Source of the DNA: Halorientalis pallida
Lineage (GTDB): Archaea; Halobacteriota; Halobacteria; Halobacteriales; Haloarculaceae
NCBI RefSeq assembly: GCF_004118325.1
Contig: NZ_RDFA01000001.1
Location: 123,382-187,381 of the forward strand
DNA: 64,000 nucleotides
Reading direction: 5' to 3'
The notes beneath the pieces were generated by a model. That model ran no database searches, was not told the origin of the DNA, and saw only the letters and a list, made by a program, of their open reading frames with translations. Shown here piece after piece: positions 37,378 to 45,825 of this stretch (position 1 is the stretch's first letter; every line of letters starts with the position of its first letter). The translations under genes and the position numbers were made by a program.

Positions 37378-37386
37378 GATAAAAAT
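37378..37386 (-). promoter_or_regulatory. TATA element of the rpa1 operon
   Basis: Minus-strand atttttatc centred 27 bases upstream of the rpa1 ATG. The same 123-base gap carries a plus-strand box (ttgtatct, about 37450) 27 bases before the antiporter ATG. Confidence 0.7.
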
Positions 37387-37478
37387 CGTGGCGTGCCCGG
37401 GCGCGCGCTGTGGACGACCAGCCCCGCCTCACCGCAACGACCGTCAGGCTTGTATCTGCGGTCTGAGAACGACCCTCG

Positions 37479-39053
37479 ATGGCACGGAGAGACGACGACG
37501 ATCCCGGTGACGAACCGTTCGAGGCGGAGCTGGCCGAGGTAGCGGAACAGGACGAGCCCACCATCGAGTTCTACGGTGGGAAAGGGGTCAGTGCGCTCCC
37601 GATCGGCCTGTTCATCGTCTGGGCCATCGTCCAGAGCGGCCTGTTCGGCATCTCTGACACCACCGGCCTCGTGATCGGGATGCTCCTGTCGCTCATCGTG
37701 GGCATGCTGTTCGTCCGCGGGAACTGGAAGAGCTACGCGAACACGATCTTCGAGGGGATGACTCAGCGCGTCGCCGCGACGGCCATCGTCGCCTGGCTGT
37801 GGGCAGGGATGTTCGCATCGACCCTGCAGGCCGGCGGCTTCGTCGACGGTCTCGTCTGGGCCGCGAGCGCGCTGGACATCGGCGCCGCGCTGTTCCCTGC
37901 CGCCACGTTCATTCTCGCCGCGTTGCTCGCGACCGGCATCGGTACGGGCTACGGGACCGCCGTCGCCTTTACCACCCTCTTCTTCCCCGCCGGCGTCCTC
38001 CTCGGCGCGAGCCCCGTCCTCGTGTTCGGTGCGATCCTCTCCGGTGCGGTGTTCGGCGACAACCTCGCGCCCGTCAGCGACACCACCATCGTCAGTGCGG
38101 TGACCCAGGACGCAGACATCGGGGGCGTCGTCGCCTCCCGGTTCAAGTACGCGATCGTCCCGGCGATCATCGCGTTCGTCGCCTACATCGTCGCCGGCAA
38201 CCTCATGGAGGGGATCGAGGTCGCCGGCCAGGCCCGAGAGGTGTTCGTCCAGAGCGCCAACCCCGCCGGGCTCCTCCACCTCGTCTCGATGGGCGTCGTG
38301 ATCGCCAGCGCCGTCCGGGGCCGCCACATCGTCGAGGCGATCTCGTGGGGCCTCATCGTCGCCGTCGCGTTCAACCTCGTGTTCGACCTGGCTGGACCCG
38401 CCGAGATGCTCCTCTTCCGCGCGCCGGCCCGCTCGGGCGTCGCCGACGCGGTTTCCTGGCTCCCCATCGTCGAGGTCGCGGGTTCGGGCGAGTCGGCCGG
38501 CGTCGCCGGCAGTCTCTACAGCGGGGCCGCTGGCTTCTTCCCGCTGATCGTTCTCACCTTGCTGATCGTCGCCGGCGCACGCATCATGATCCGAGGTGGC
38601 GGCTTCGCCGCGCTCCAGGATTGGCTCCTCTCCCGGGTCGCCACGACGGTCACCCGCGCCGAGACCACGATGGTGCTGGGGACCGCGGCCGTCAACGCGA
38701 TGATCACGATCAACACCGCCGCCGAGATCGCTATCGCGCCGTACATCTCGACCATCGGCCGGCGGTTCAACCTCAACGGCTACCGTCGCGCGAACATCCT
38801 CGACGCCAACACCTCCGCGCTGGGGTACATCTTCCCGTGGGCCGGCGGCGTGCTGGTCGGCGTCGCCGCCATGCAGGGCCTCCCCGACCAGTACGCCTGG
38901 TTCGAACCCGGCATGATGGTCAATCCCGTCGCCGTCGTCCCCTACGTGTTCCACGGCTGGCTCCTGGTCGCCATGTTCCTGTTCGCCGCCTGGACCGGCT
39001 TCGGGCGTGAATACGTCGCCGACCGCGAGGCTGGGGAGGTGGAACGCGCATGA
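37479..39053 (+). CDS. Na+/H+ antiporter, NhaC family
   Basis: 524-residue membrane protein with about eleven helices. An acidic cytoplasmic N-terminus (about 30 residues) precedes YGGKGVSALPIGLFIVWAIVQ. The family core GAVFGDNLAPVSDTTIVSA is intact, as is the second inverted half with NAMITINTAAEIAIAPYIS and ANTSALGYIFPW. NhaC proteins exchange external H+ for internal Na+, or transport organic anions in some members, fitting Na+ exclusion in a halophile. It overlaps the next small gene by four bases (ATGA). Confidence 0.92.
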   Translation: MARRDDDDPGDEPFEAELAEVAEQDEPTIEFYGGKGVSALPIGLFIVWAIVQSGLFGISDTTGLVIGMLLSLIVGMLFVRGNWKSYANTIFEGMTQRVAATAIVAWLWAGMFASTLQAGGFVDGLVWAASALDIGAALFPAATFILAALLATGIGTGYGTAVAFTTLFFPAGVLLGASPVLVFGAILSGAVFGDNLAPVSDTTIVSAVTQDADIGGVVASRFKYAIVPAIIAFVAYIVAGNLMEGIEVAGQAREVFVQSANPAGLLHLVSMGVVIASAVRGRHIVEAISWGLIVAVAFNLVFDLAGPAEMLLFRAPARSGVADAVSWLPIVEVAGSGESAGVAGSLYSGAAGFFPLIVLTLLIVAGARIMIRGGGFAALQDWLLSRVATTVTRAETTMVLGTAAVNAMITINTAAEIAIAPYISTIGRRFNLNGYRRANILDANTSALGYIFPWAGGVLVGVAAMQGLPDQYAWFEPGMMVNPVAVVPYVFHGWLLVAMFLFAAWTGFGREYVADREAGEVERA

Positions 39054-39310
39054 GTTCACTCGAAAAGTTCCTGGCCGGCTGGCGGTTCCGGTCGCGGAGG
39101 CCGACCTTCGAACCGGGCGCGGAACTCGTCGCCTACGTCACCGACGCCGACGGCGGAACCAGCGTGCTCCGGATCGGTGACTCGCGGCTCGAACTCGACG
39201 AGTCGGTTCCGGCCGACACGCAGGTCCGGGTCCGAGTCACCGCCTTCGACGAGGAGACCCACCGGGGCGAGGCGGACCTGCTGGACGTACTGGGGACCGC
39301 GACGTTTTGA
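39050..39310 (+). CDS. Small beta-barrel-like protein coupled to NhaC
   Basis: 86 residues of a conserved haloarchaeal kind. The pattern GAELVAYVTDADGGTSVLRIGDSRLEL...TQVRVRVTAFDEETHRGEADLLDVL looks like a TRAM/OB-type five-strand barrel. Its start overlaps the antiporter stop (ATGA), so it is co-translated and may regulate the transporter or merely share a transcript. The similarity to TRAM is by eye. It is convergent with the bactofilin-like gene, with 2 bases between stops. Confidence 0.65.
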   Translation: MSSLEKFLAGWRFRSRRPTFEPGAELVAYVTDADGGTSVLRIGDSRLELDESVPADTQVRVRVTAFDEETHRGEADLLDVLGTATF

Positions 39311-39312
39311 GT

Positions 39313-40383
39313 TCAGGCAGTCTCGCCGGCTGTCCCCGGCCCGCCATCGTCCGTCGGGCCCTCGGCGGTGGCCGCGCCGCGGCGGTGGCGCCGGTACCGC
39401 GAGCCCAGCACGGTGACCAGCGCGCCGAGCCCGAACAGGACCGCCAGGGGTTCGACGACCCCACCCACGACCGGCAGGAGCTTCAGGGCGAACGCGGCCA
39501 CCAGGCCGACGAGCAGTGCGAGCCAGCGGTTGTCGACACCCAGCCGGTCGGTCACCAACGTGCCGAGCGCGTACCGGCCGTAGATCGCCCCGGTCCAGGC
39601 CACCGCGAGGAAGACGAAGATTCCGAGAAAGGAGATGGGAAGTCCGACGACCGTGAGTGCGATGGCCACGAGCGCGACGGGGGTACCCACCAGCGCGAGC
39701 AGTCCCACACCGCCGCTTTTCAGCGGCGCGTCGACCGCGCGGTCGGCGACGGCCCGCGAGAACTCCGGGAACACCAAGAGCAGGATCACGCCGAGTGCGG
39801 CGTTGACCAGCAGGAAGTACACCGAGAACACGAGCGAGGGGATCTCCGGTCCGGGAGCGGCGGGTCCGCCGCCGACGTCTCCTCGCTGGACCGTGCCGCC
39901 GACGACGGCACCCGGCGCGCGCTCCAGCGTCTCCCCGTAGGTCACGTCGCCGCCGACCGAAGCCGTGTCGGTGAGCCTGAGGAGGCGCGAACCGGCGTTG
40001 ACGTCCCCGTCGACGCGTCCGGCGACGGTCACCGTCTCGGCACCCGCATCGAGGTTCCCGCCGACGGTCGCGTTCGGCAGTACGACGACGGTTCCGCTGG
40101 CGACGGACACGTTCCCGTCGACGGTTCCGACGATCCGGACGTTGCCGGCGACACCGTTCAGATCGCCGGTGACGGTACCACTGATCACGACGGACCCGGC
40201 GAAGGCGTCGAGATCGCCGTCGACGGTTTCGTTCGCCTCGACGACGACCGATCCCCCGGTCCGGGTTTCGGCCGCCGCGGTTCCCGGCAAGACCGACAGC
40301 CCCAACAGGACGAGCAGGACAGTGAGGAGGGCGATACGGCTGTGGGATCGGAGTGCCGACATCGAAGTCACCGCTGGATACAT
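39313..40383 (-). CDS. Exported bactofilin-like (polymer-forming) membrane protein
   Basis: About 356 residues. A signal peptide (SRIALLTVLLVLLGLSVLPGTAAA) is followed by a right-handed beta-helix-like domain (about 45-155) made of short repeats such as GDLDAFAGSVVISGTVTGDL, NVRIVGTVDGNVSVASG and ATVGGNLDAGAETVTVAGRV. Four or so C-terminal membrane helices come next, with a basic cytoplasmic tail. The repeat domain therefore lies outside the cell, unlike cytoskeletal bactofilins. ATG at 40383 is used (a T-rich box lies 25 bases upstream); ATG at 40362 also leaves a complete signal. It may organise the cell envelope (inference). Confidence 0.8.
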   Translation of the reverse strand: MYPAVTSMSALRSHSRIALLTVLLVLLGLSVLPGTAAAETRTGGSVVVEANETVDGDLDAFAGSVVISGTVTGDLNGVAGNVRIVGTVDGNVSVASGTVVVLPNATVGGNLDAGAETVTVAGRVDGDVNAGSRLLRLTDTASVGGDVTYGETLERAPGAVVGGTVQRGDVGGGPAAPGPEIPSLVFSVYFLLVNAALGVILLLVFPEFSRAVADRAVDAPLKSGGVGLLALVGTPVALVAIALTVVGLPISFLGIFVFLAVAWTGAIYGRYALGTLVTDRLGVDNRWLALLVGLVAAFALKLLPVVGGVVEPLAVLFGLGALVTVLGSRYRRHRRGAATAEGPTDDGGPGTAGETA

Positions 40384-40461
40384 CACCCGCCGTCCACAAA
40401 AGCCTCGCCTCGGTTCCCACGGTTCCGTAAGACGGTTGTCGCCCGGGTTTGAACGGGAGGT

Positions 40462-41124
40462 ATGCGCGTGGTCGTCAATGCGGCGATGAGTGCGGACGGG
40501 AAGCTCTCCTCGCGGGAGCGGACGCAGATCGAGATCAGCGGCCCCGACGACTTCGACCGGGTCGACCAGTTGCGGGCCGACAGCGACGCGGTCATGGTCG
40601 GCGTCGGTACGGTGCTGGCCGACGACCCGTCGCTGACCATCGACAGCGCCGAACGCAAAGCGGCCCGCCGGGAGCGTGGCGACCCGGAGAACCCCGCTCG
40701 CGTCGTGGCCGACTCACGCATCCGGACGCCGCCGGACGCGACGGTCCTCAACGACGCAGCCCACACCTACCTGCTGGTCAGCCAGGCCGCGCCGACGGAC
40801 TTCGTCGAGCAGATGGAAGAGGCCGGCGCGACGGTCCTCGCTACCGGCGACGACCGCGTGAACCTCACGACGGCCCTCGGAAAACTGGAAGGTGAAGGCG
40901 TCGAGCAACTGATGATCGAGGGGGGCGGCGAACTCATCTTCTCGCTGTTTCAGGGGGACCTGGTGGACGAACTGTCGGTGTTCGTCGGCCCCAAAATCAT
41001 CGGCGGCCGGGACGCCCCGACGCTGGCCGACGGCGACGGCTTCACCGAGGCGTTTCCCGAACTGTCGTTGAACTCTGTCGAGCGACTGGACGCGGGCGCG
41101 CTGCTGGAGTGGGAGGTCTCCTGA
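40462..41124 (+). CDS. 2,5-diamino-6-(ribosylamino)pyrimidinone phosphate reductase (RibD C-terminal family)
   Basis: 220-residue NADPH-dependent reductase of archaeal riboflavin/F420 precursor synthesis, reducing the ribosylamino pyrimidine 5'-phosphate to the ribitylamino form. MRVVVNAAMSADGKLSSRER is the canonical N-terminus. DAVMVGVGTVLADDPSLT, PARVVADSRIRTP and LMIEGGGELIFSLF are the substrate and cofactor motifs. The length matches archaeal stand-alone enzymes without a deaminase domain. It is monocistronic here, 28 bases from the convergent next gene. Confidence 0.93.
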   Translation: MRVVVNAAMSADGKLSSRERTQIEISGPDDFDRVDQLRADSDAVMVGVGTVLADDPSLTIDSAERKAARRERGDPENPARVVADSRIRTPPDATVLNDAAHTYLLVSQAAPTDFVEQMEEAGATVLATGDDRVNLTTALGKLEGEGVEQLMIEGGGELIFSLFQGDLVDELSVFVGPKIIGGRDAPTLADGDGFTEAFPELSLNSVERLDAGALLEWEVS

Positions 41125-41152
41125 GAGAAGATCGCGGTGTAGTTTCCGACGG

Positions 41153-41443
41153 TCAGTGATCGTGGCCGGTCATGTCGGCGAAGGTCTGCCCGAACCGCTC
41201 TTCGAAGAGGTCCATCGTCACGTCTTCGGCGGCCTCGACTTCCTCGCCGGGTTCTCCCTGGGCGTGGTGGATCGCGCCGTGGATGCGCTGGGCCAGCCCG
41301 ATCATCGCGATGTCGCCGACGATCTGGGGGTCGGACTCGTCGCCCTCCCGGAGCATGTCCAGCAGGCCGGTCGGAATCTCGAGTTCGTCGCTGGTTCCGT
41401 CTTCGGTCTCGATGGTGAGCGTCGCAGTGTCCTGATATGCCAT
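41153..41443 (-). CDS. Conserved small haloarchaeal protein, function unknown
   Basis: 96 residues. It contains LTIETEDGTSDELEIPTGLLDMLREGD, a helical segment AMIGLAQRIHGAIHHAQGEPGEEVEAAE, and a His-containing C-terminus (MTGHDH) that might bind metal. It is strongly acidic, with no membrane segment or known catalytic motif. A T-rich box (gctttaggcc, about 41465-41474) lies about 27 bases upstream of the ATG, so it has its own promoter. Confidence 0.7.
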   Translation of the reverse strand: MAYQDTATLTIETEDGTSDELEIPTGLLDMLREGDESDPQIVGDIAMIGLAQRIHGAIHHAQGEPGEEVEAAEDVTMDLFEERFGQTFADMTGHDH

Positions 41444-41594
41444 GACCCCCTTTGGCAGACTGGCCTAAAGCATCTGTTGGGTCCGGCAGGACCGACCAGT
41501 CACGTCACGGAGCACTACTGATGGCTCTGATCCCTACGGAGCTCTCAATATACCTGTTAGCGAGCTATTTACGGCGTGTTCGGAACGTAATTGT

Positions 41595-41732
41595 ATGATC
41601 GGGTCCGGGATCCTGCTCGTGCTGACGCTCGCGATCACCGTGGGCTGGCTGTACGTCGAGTTGACCGACGCGCTGGGCACGGTCGACCGCGAAACGGGAA
41701 GCAGGGACGGCGACACGGACGTCGACGTGTAG
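41595..41732 (+). CDS. 45-residue single-helix membrane peptide
   Basis: The open frame from ATG 41595 encodes MIGSGILLVLTLAITVGWLY then a hydrophilic acidic tail (VELTDALGTVDRETGS...DVDV). One membrane helix of about 18 residues has a cytoplasmic or external acidic tail. A TATA element (gctatttacg, about 41562-41571) lies 28 bases before the ATG, and codon use is like neighbouring genes. It could be a subunit or regulator of a membrane complex; the family is not recognised. Confidence 0.6.
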   Translation: MIGSGILLVLTLAITVGWLYVELTDALGTVDRETGSRDGDTDVDV

Positions 41733-41796
41733 ACGCCTCCCGAGCCACCCCGTCGAAATCTACTTGCCCGCCGCCGACGTGTCACCGACCGTACCA

Positions 41797-42852
41797 GTGG
41801 TTCGCCCGCCCCGTGCGATGACCCTCCTCCTCGCGCTCGCGGTGGTCCCCGCCACCGCAGCACCGCCGCCGGAGTCCGTCTGCGCACCCTGTCAAGAGGG
41901 GCTGGAGTGGGCCGCCCATCGCCACGACATCGCCCTGGACGTGACGCAGAGCAACGCGACTATGCGGATCCACCGGAACGGCAGTGCCACCTGGACCGCC
42001 ACCAGTCAGTTCGCCCCAGGAGTGCCCGACAGGTACGCCACCGGCCCGAACGAGTCCTTCGAGGACCCCTCGGCCCTGGCGCGCGACGACCAACTCGCCC
42101 GGACTATCGCCGCCGAGGCGGCCGACCACACCGACGACACCGCGCCGGAGGAGGTCCGGCTCCAGTCGGTCACCGTCGCGAACGACACGATCCGGTTCCG
42201 GTTTCTGGAGCCGACCGTCGCGCGGCAGGCCCCGGGCGGCGTCGTCCTCGTCGACGTGTTCCGTCCGGACGGCCCCCACACCGGCTGGTTCGTCGACGTG
42301 AACCGACTCCGCGTCGTCGGCCCGCCCGACACGACGCTGGCCAACGAGGTCGAGTCCGCAGTCGGCGACCACGGCACGGTCGAGACTCGGACACTCACAT
42401 TCACCGGAAACGCGACCGATCCGCCCGCCCTGCCCGGCGACCGGTTCTTCCTCGCGTTCGCGCCGCCCGGACGGTGGGACGGCCCGGTAGCGACGGTCGC
42501 CATCGCCTCGGTGACCGTCCCGCAGTTCCTCCACGGACTGGTCGCGGCGCAACTCGTCGGAGCCGTCGCGCTCGCGCTGGCGCTGGGTGCAGTCCTCTGG
42601 TTCCGGCGTCGCCGCGGTGAGTCACTCGACCGCGACGCGCTGGTGCTTTGGCTGGGCGTCGCGATCTCGCTGTACCTGCTCCCAACGCGCGCGTTGTTCG
42701 GGGCAGTCTATCGGCCAGTAGGCATCTCACTCGGACCCATCCCGAACCTCGTCCGCGTGGTGATCGCTATCGCCGTCGGCGTGGGCGGCTGGTACGGGTT
42801 CGGCGTCCTTCTGGACAGCGACGAGAGTGACACCGTCGGCTCGGACACGTAG
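41797..42852 (+). CDS. Exported CxxC membrane protein, unrecognised (paralogue 1)
   Basis: About 351 residues. A signal peptide (AMTLLLALAVVPATAA) is followed by CAPCQEGLEWAA, a CxxC just after cleavage. An extracytoplasmic beta-rich domain follows (NATMRIHRNGSATWTATSQF, VRLQSVTVANDTIRFRF, GVVLVDVFRPDGP), then three to four C-terminal membrane helices. GTG at 41797 fits a leaderless start; ATG at 41818 is possible. A diverged, frameshifted paralogue follows at 42898. The CxxC may bind metal or act in redox, and the thioredoxin reductase lies just beyond, but a link is inference only. Confidence 0.7.
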   Translation: MVRPPRAMTLLLALAVVPATAAPPPESVCAPCQEGLEWAAHRHDIALDVTQSNATMRIHRNGSATWTATSQFAPGVPDRYATGPNESFEDPSALARDDQLARTIAAEAADHTDDTAPEEVRLQSVTVANDTIRFRFLEPTVARQAPGGVVLVDVFRPDGPHTGWFVDVNRLRVVGPPDTTLANEVESAVGDHGTVETRTLTFTGNATDPPALPGDRFFLAFAPPGRWDGPVATVAIASVTVPQFLHGLVAAQLVGAVALALALGAVLWFRRRRGESLDRDALVLWLGVAISLYLLPTRALFGAVYRPVGISLGPIPNLVRVVIAIAVGVGGWYGFGVLLDSDESDTVGSDT

Positions 42853-42897
42853 CCGAGTCTACAGAAAACGGATGCCGACACTGGATAACTGTCAGGC

Positions 42898-43903
42898 GTG
42901 CGTCGTGGCCTGGTCCCGTGCGTCCTTGCCGCCCTCGCACTCACGCTGGTCGCCGGTGTCGCCGCCAGCCCACAGCCTCGGCCGCTGTGTGCCGCCTGCG
43001 GATCGAGCTTCACCGAAACCGTCGCGGACAGGAACCTGAACGGATCACTGACCCACAGTACCGCGACGGTCCGGATCGACGAGGAGGGCGTGGCCCGCTG
43101 GACGGTCCGGAACCGACTCGCCAGCGGCCAGGCGGTAGAACGATTCCGCCGGAATCCGACCCTGCTGGACAGCGTTGCGAACGAAACCCTCGAACAGGGG
43201 GCCCGGACTCCCGGTCGAACGGACCGGGCCAGTCCGGAACGTCTCGGCGACGCTGAATCGCTCCGGGACGGTTACCATCCGGTTCACCGATCCCGATGCA
43301 GGGACGACTTATCCCGGCGGCGTGGTACGAGTCGACTACTTCCAGTATGGCGGTTACCTCGCCGGCCGGGAGGTCGTCGTCGACCGATTTAGGGTGGTCG
43401 GTCCACCGGCCACCACCGTCACGAACGATCCCACGTTCGTCCACGGGAACGACCGGTGCTACGACGTGGCCGTCGACGGGCGGCAGTTGACGATCAGCCG
43501 TGCGAGTGACTGGTCACGGACTGCGGACATGGGACCGGTGATTTACGAGAACAGCTACGTCGTGTTCGGGCCCGACGGGTGGGCCACTGGTCACCTGACG
43601 ACGTTCGCTGTCGCGGCCGCCCTCGCACCGGTCGTCTTCACGAGTTTCGCGGAGATACACCTGCTCGGACTGGTCTTTCTCTCCGGCCTCCTCGCAGTGG
43701 TTCACTGGAGCAGTCAGAACCGCTGTCGATCACGACGCGAACTGGCCGCCTGGACGTTCGGGTTCCTGCTCGCGTATCTGCTTCCGGCATTCGTGATCGT
43801 TACACCGACGCGAAACTACACGTTCGGGCCCCTGTTCACCGGGCTGTTGACGCTCTACGCTGGCGGCCTCGCGCTCGTCGCCCTCTTTACCTACCCCAAT
43901 TAG
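42898..43903 (+). pseudogene. Frameshifted paralogue of the CxxC membrane protein
   Basis: It would encode about 335 residues. The first part (signal ALALTLVAGVAAS, then CAACGSSFTETVAD, ATVRIDEEGVARWTVRNRL) is read in one frame. From about 43200 the similarity to paralogue 1 continues in the next frame (ATLNRSGTVTIRFTDPDAG, GVVRVDYFQYGGYL, three C-terminal helices to VALFTYPN). The switch lies at or near a run of five G (43197-43201); one extra base explains it. Without the shift, the protein stops near 43392 after Arg-rich missense. Everything else is intact, so it is a recent inactivation, a programmed shift or a sequencing error. Its stop overlaps the trxB stop. Confidence 0.8.
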
Positions 43904-44952
43904 TCGTCGGCTTCGGCGCTCGCTCCCTCGGCCTCAACTGCTTCGGCTGTCACCGCGTCTTCGAGGTAGTCGTCGGCGTCCAGCGCGGCCTTCACGCCCA
44001 TCCCACCAGCCGTCGCCGCCTGCTGGTAGTGGTGGTCCACGACGTCGCCGGCACCGAAGATACCTTCGACGGCAGTTTTCGTCTGTCCGCCGCCGTCGCC
44101 ACCCTGGGTCTCGAGGTAGCCGGCCTCGTCCATCTCGACGCCCGTCCCTTCGAGGTACTCTGTGTTGGGCGTGTGGCCGATGGCGAGGAACACCGCGCCC
44201 ACGTTCAGTTGCATCTGTTCGGTGTCGGGGTCGTCGAGTTTGTCGGTGGGGTGACCCTCGGGGTGGCGGACCAGGTCGACGTGGTCGACGCCGTCCTCCT
44301 CGGAGCCGTGAATCTCGACGGCCTCGGTGTTCTTCATTATTTTCACGTCGCCCGCGTCGACTTTCTCTTGGATGCGGTCGATCCAATAGTCCTCGGCGCG
44401 GAACTCCTCGCGACGGTGGGCGATGTAGACCGTGTCGGCGAACTTCGTGAGGAAGTTGGCCTCTTCCATCGCGGCGTCGCCGCCGCCGATCACGAGCATG
44501 TCTTCGCCGCGGAAGAACGCGCCGTCGCAGGTCGCACAGGTCGAGACGCCGAAGCCCATCAGTTCGTCCTCGCCGGGGATGCCGAGCGTGCGGGCGCTCG
44601 CACCCGAGGCGACGACGAGTCCGTCGCAGGTGTAGACCGTCCCGTCGCGGAGTTCGACGCGGAACGGCCGGTCCTCGGCGTCGACGTCGGTGACGATCCC
44701 GTGGTCGATCTCCGTCCCGAACTGCCGAGCCTGCTCTTTCATGTTGTTCACCAGATCGGGACCGCTGATCCCGTCGGGGAAACCGGGATAGTTGGCCACG
44801 TCGGTCGTCAACGTGAGCTGCCCGCCCGGCTCGTCACCCTCCAGCACGAGCGGGTCGTTGTTCGAGCGAGCGGCGTATATCGCGGCGCTCAGGCCCGCGA
44901 TTCCCGAACCAGCGATGATGAGTCTCCGGTGTTCGACGGCCTCGTCAGTCAT
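43900..44952 (-). CDS. trxB: Thioredoxin reductase (NADPH-dependent flavoprotein)
   Basis: 350 residues. FAD-binding motif is IAGSGIAGLSAAIYA, redox-active disulfide CATC (C139, C142) in GVSTCATCDGAFF, NADPH motif VIGGGDAAMEEANFL, and C-terminal FAD motif GIFGAGDVVD. It maintains the thiol redox balance, using NADPH or possibly another donor as some archaeal enzymes do. The start MTDEAVEHRRLIIAGSG places the FAD motif near the N-terminus. A C-terminal acidic extension (about 20 residues) follows the usual end. Confidence 0.95.
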   Translation of the reverse strand: MTDEAVEHRRLIIAGSGIAGLSAAIYAARSNNDPLVLEGDEPGGQLTLTTDVANYPGFPDGISGPDLVNNMKEQARQFGTEIDHGIVTDVDAEDRPFRVELRDGTVYTCDGLVVASGASARTLGIPGEDELMGFGVSTCATCDGAFFRGEDMLVIGGGDAAMEEANFLTKFADTVYIAHRREEFRAEDYWIDRIQEKVDAGDVKIMKNTEAVEIHGSEEDGVDHVDLVRHPEGHPTDKLDDPDTEQMQLNVGAVFLAIGHTPNTEYLEGTGVEMDEAGYLETQGGDGGGQTKTAVEGIFGAGDVVDHHYQQAATAGGMGVKAALDADDYLEDAVTAEAVEAEGASAEADD

Positions 44953-45081
44953 GTGAGAGGATAGTCGGGGCCGGCGTATTAACCCTACGCTGTTCTGTAC
45001 GGTTCGGACACAGCCGTCGTCCGGAACCCCAGTCGTGGACGCGGCGACACGCTTAGGACCGAACGACCGGATGGGTGACGT

Positions 45082-45366
45082 ATGCCCGCCGAACTGGCAG
45101 AGAAGACCGACCGTTACGAGGACCTGCTCGCCGAAGCGCTCGCGGCCGCGGAGGTGGCCGTCCCGCCCGACTCGCCGCTGGGCGACGCCGCCGCCGAGTG
45201 CGAGGAGATGGCCCGTTCCTACCTCGAAGACGGCCGTCACTTCCGGGCCGACGACGATCCAGTCAACGCCCTCGCCGCGTTTTCCTACGGGCACGCCTGG
45301 CTCGACGCGGGCGCGCGCATCGGCCTCTTCGACGTCCCGGACGAGGGACACCTCTTCACCGTCTGA
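45082..45366 (+). CDS. DUF357 family protein
   Basis: 94-residue archaeal helical protein: MPAELAEKTDRYEDLLAEAL, AAAECEEMARSYLEDGRHF and DPVNALAAFSYGHAWLDAGARIG are the recognised helices of DUF357 (COG1849-type). The function is unknown, although the family is conserved across Euryarchaeota. A TATA-like element (gcttagga, about 45050-45057) lies 28-30 bases upstream of the ATG, giving a leaderless transcript. Confidence 0.85.
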   Translation: MPAELAEKTDRYEDLLAEALAAAEVAVPPDSPLGDAAAECEEMARSYLEDGRHFRADDDPVNALAAFSYGHAWLDAGARIGLFDVPDEGHLFTV

Positions 45367-45519
45367 GACTACCTTCGTATCCCCACCGGTCGTTCACGAC
45401 TCCCCCTGGCCCAGTTTTCCGATTCAACCGGGCGGAGTTCGGGTGAGAACCGAGAAAGTGATGCTTGTCCGATGCTACGAGGGACCTCGAATTCCGGGAG
45501 CAGAGCGAATCCCCTCGAC

Positions 45520-45720
45520 CTGCCGCCGCTGGAGTACGACCTGTCGGTGCGCCCGGCCGGTGGCGACGAGAGCGTCTCCGACTTCTCGGCGGAAACGGAC
45601 CTGGGGGCGACCTACACGGCCTTCGCGGTGGGCTTGCTGGAACCGCCAGGCGGACGCCGACGACCAGGCGTTCGACCTGGTGCCGGCCGAGGACGTGGCT
45701 CCGCTGTCGGAGCGGTTCGG
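45520..45720 (+). pseudogene. Relic of a DUF4397-domain protein C-terminus
   Basis: Between the DUF357 gene and the winged-helix gene lies about 460 bases without an intact gene. Frame 1 reads DLPPLEYDLSVRPAGGDESV, then FSAETDLGATYTAFAVGLLE. At about 45640-45655 it shifts by one base into frame 2, reading QADADDQAFDLVPAEDVAPLSE. This matches the end of the intact DUF4397 lipoprotein 1.5 kb downstream (YTVFAAGYLSPDDEPTDEAL, QLVVAQD). The N-terminal signal and first domain are missing, so it is a truncated, frameshifted remnant. No start or promoter is evident. Confidence 0.6.
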
Positions 45721-45825
45721 CCGGAACGGCGACGTGTGGTGGGCGTCCGTGACGTCGACTCTTTTCGGCCGAGTCCGGCGCGTGTCGGTATTATTAACTG
45801 GCGTGGGGGTACTTTTTCCGTGGGA

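Noticed and set aside
37356-39059. Minus-strand frame fused upstream of rpa1 giving a 992-residue protein
   Set aside because: It is the antisense of the NhaC antiporter; RPA1 begins at the conserved MELDDHAEELA with a TATA box 27 bases upstream.
45472-45825. N-terminal extension of the winged-helix regulator
   Set aside because: The in-frame upstream sequence is the DUF4397 relic followed by Arg-rich missense; a TATA element sits upstream of the ATG at 45826.
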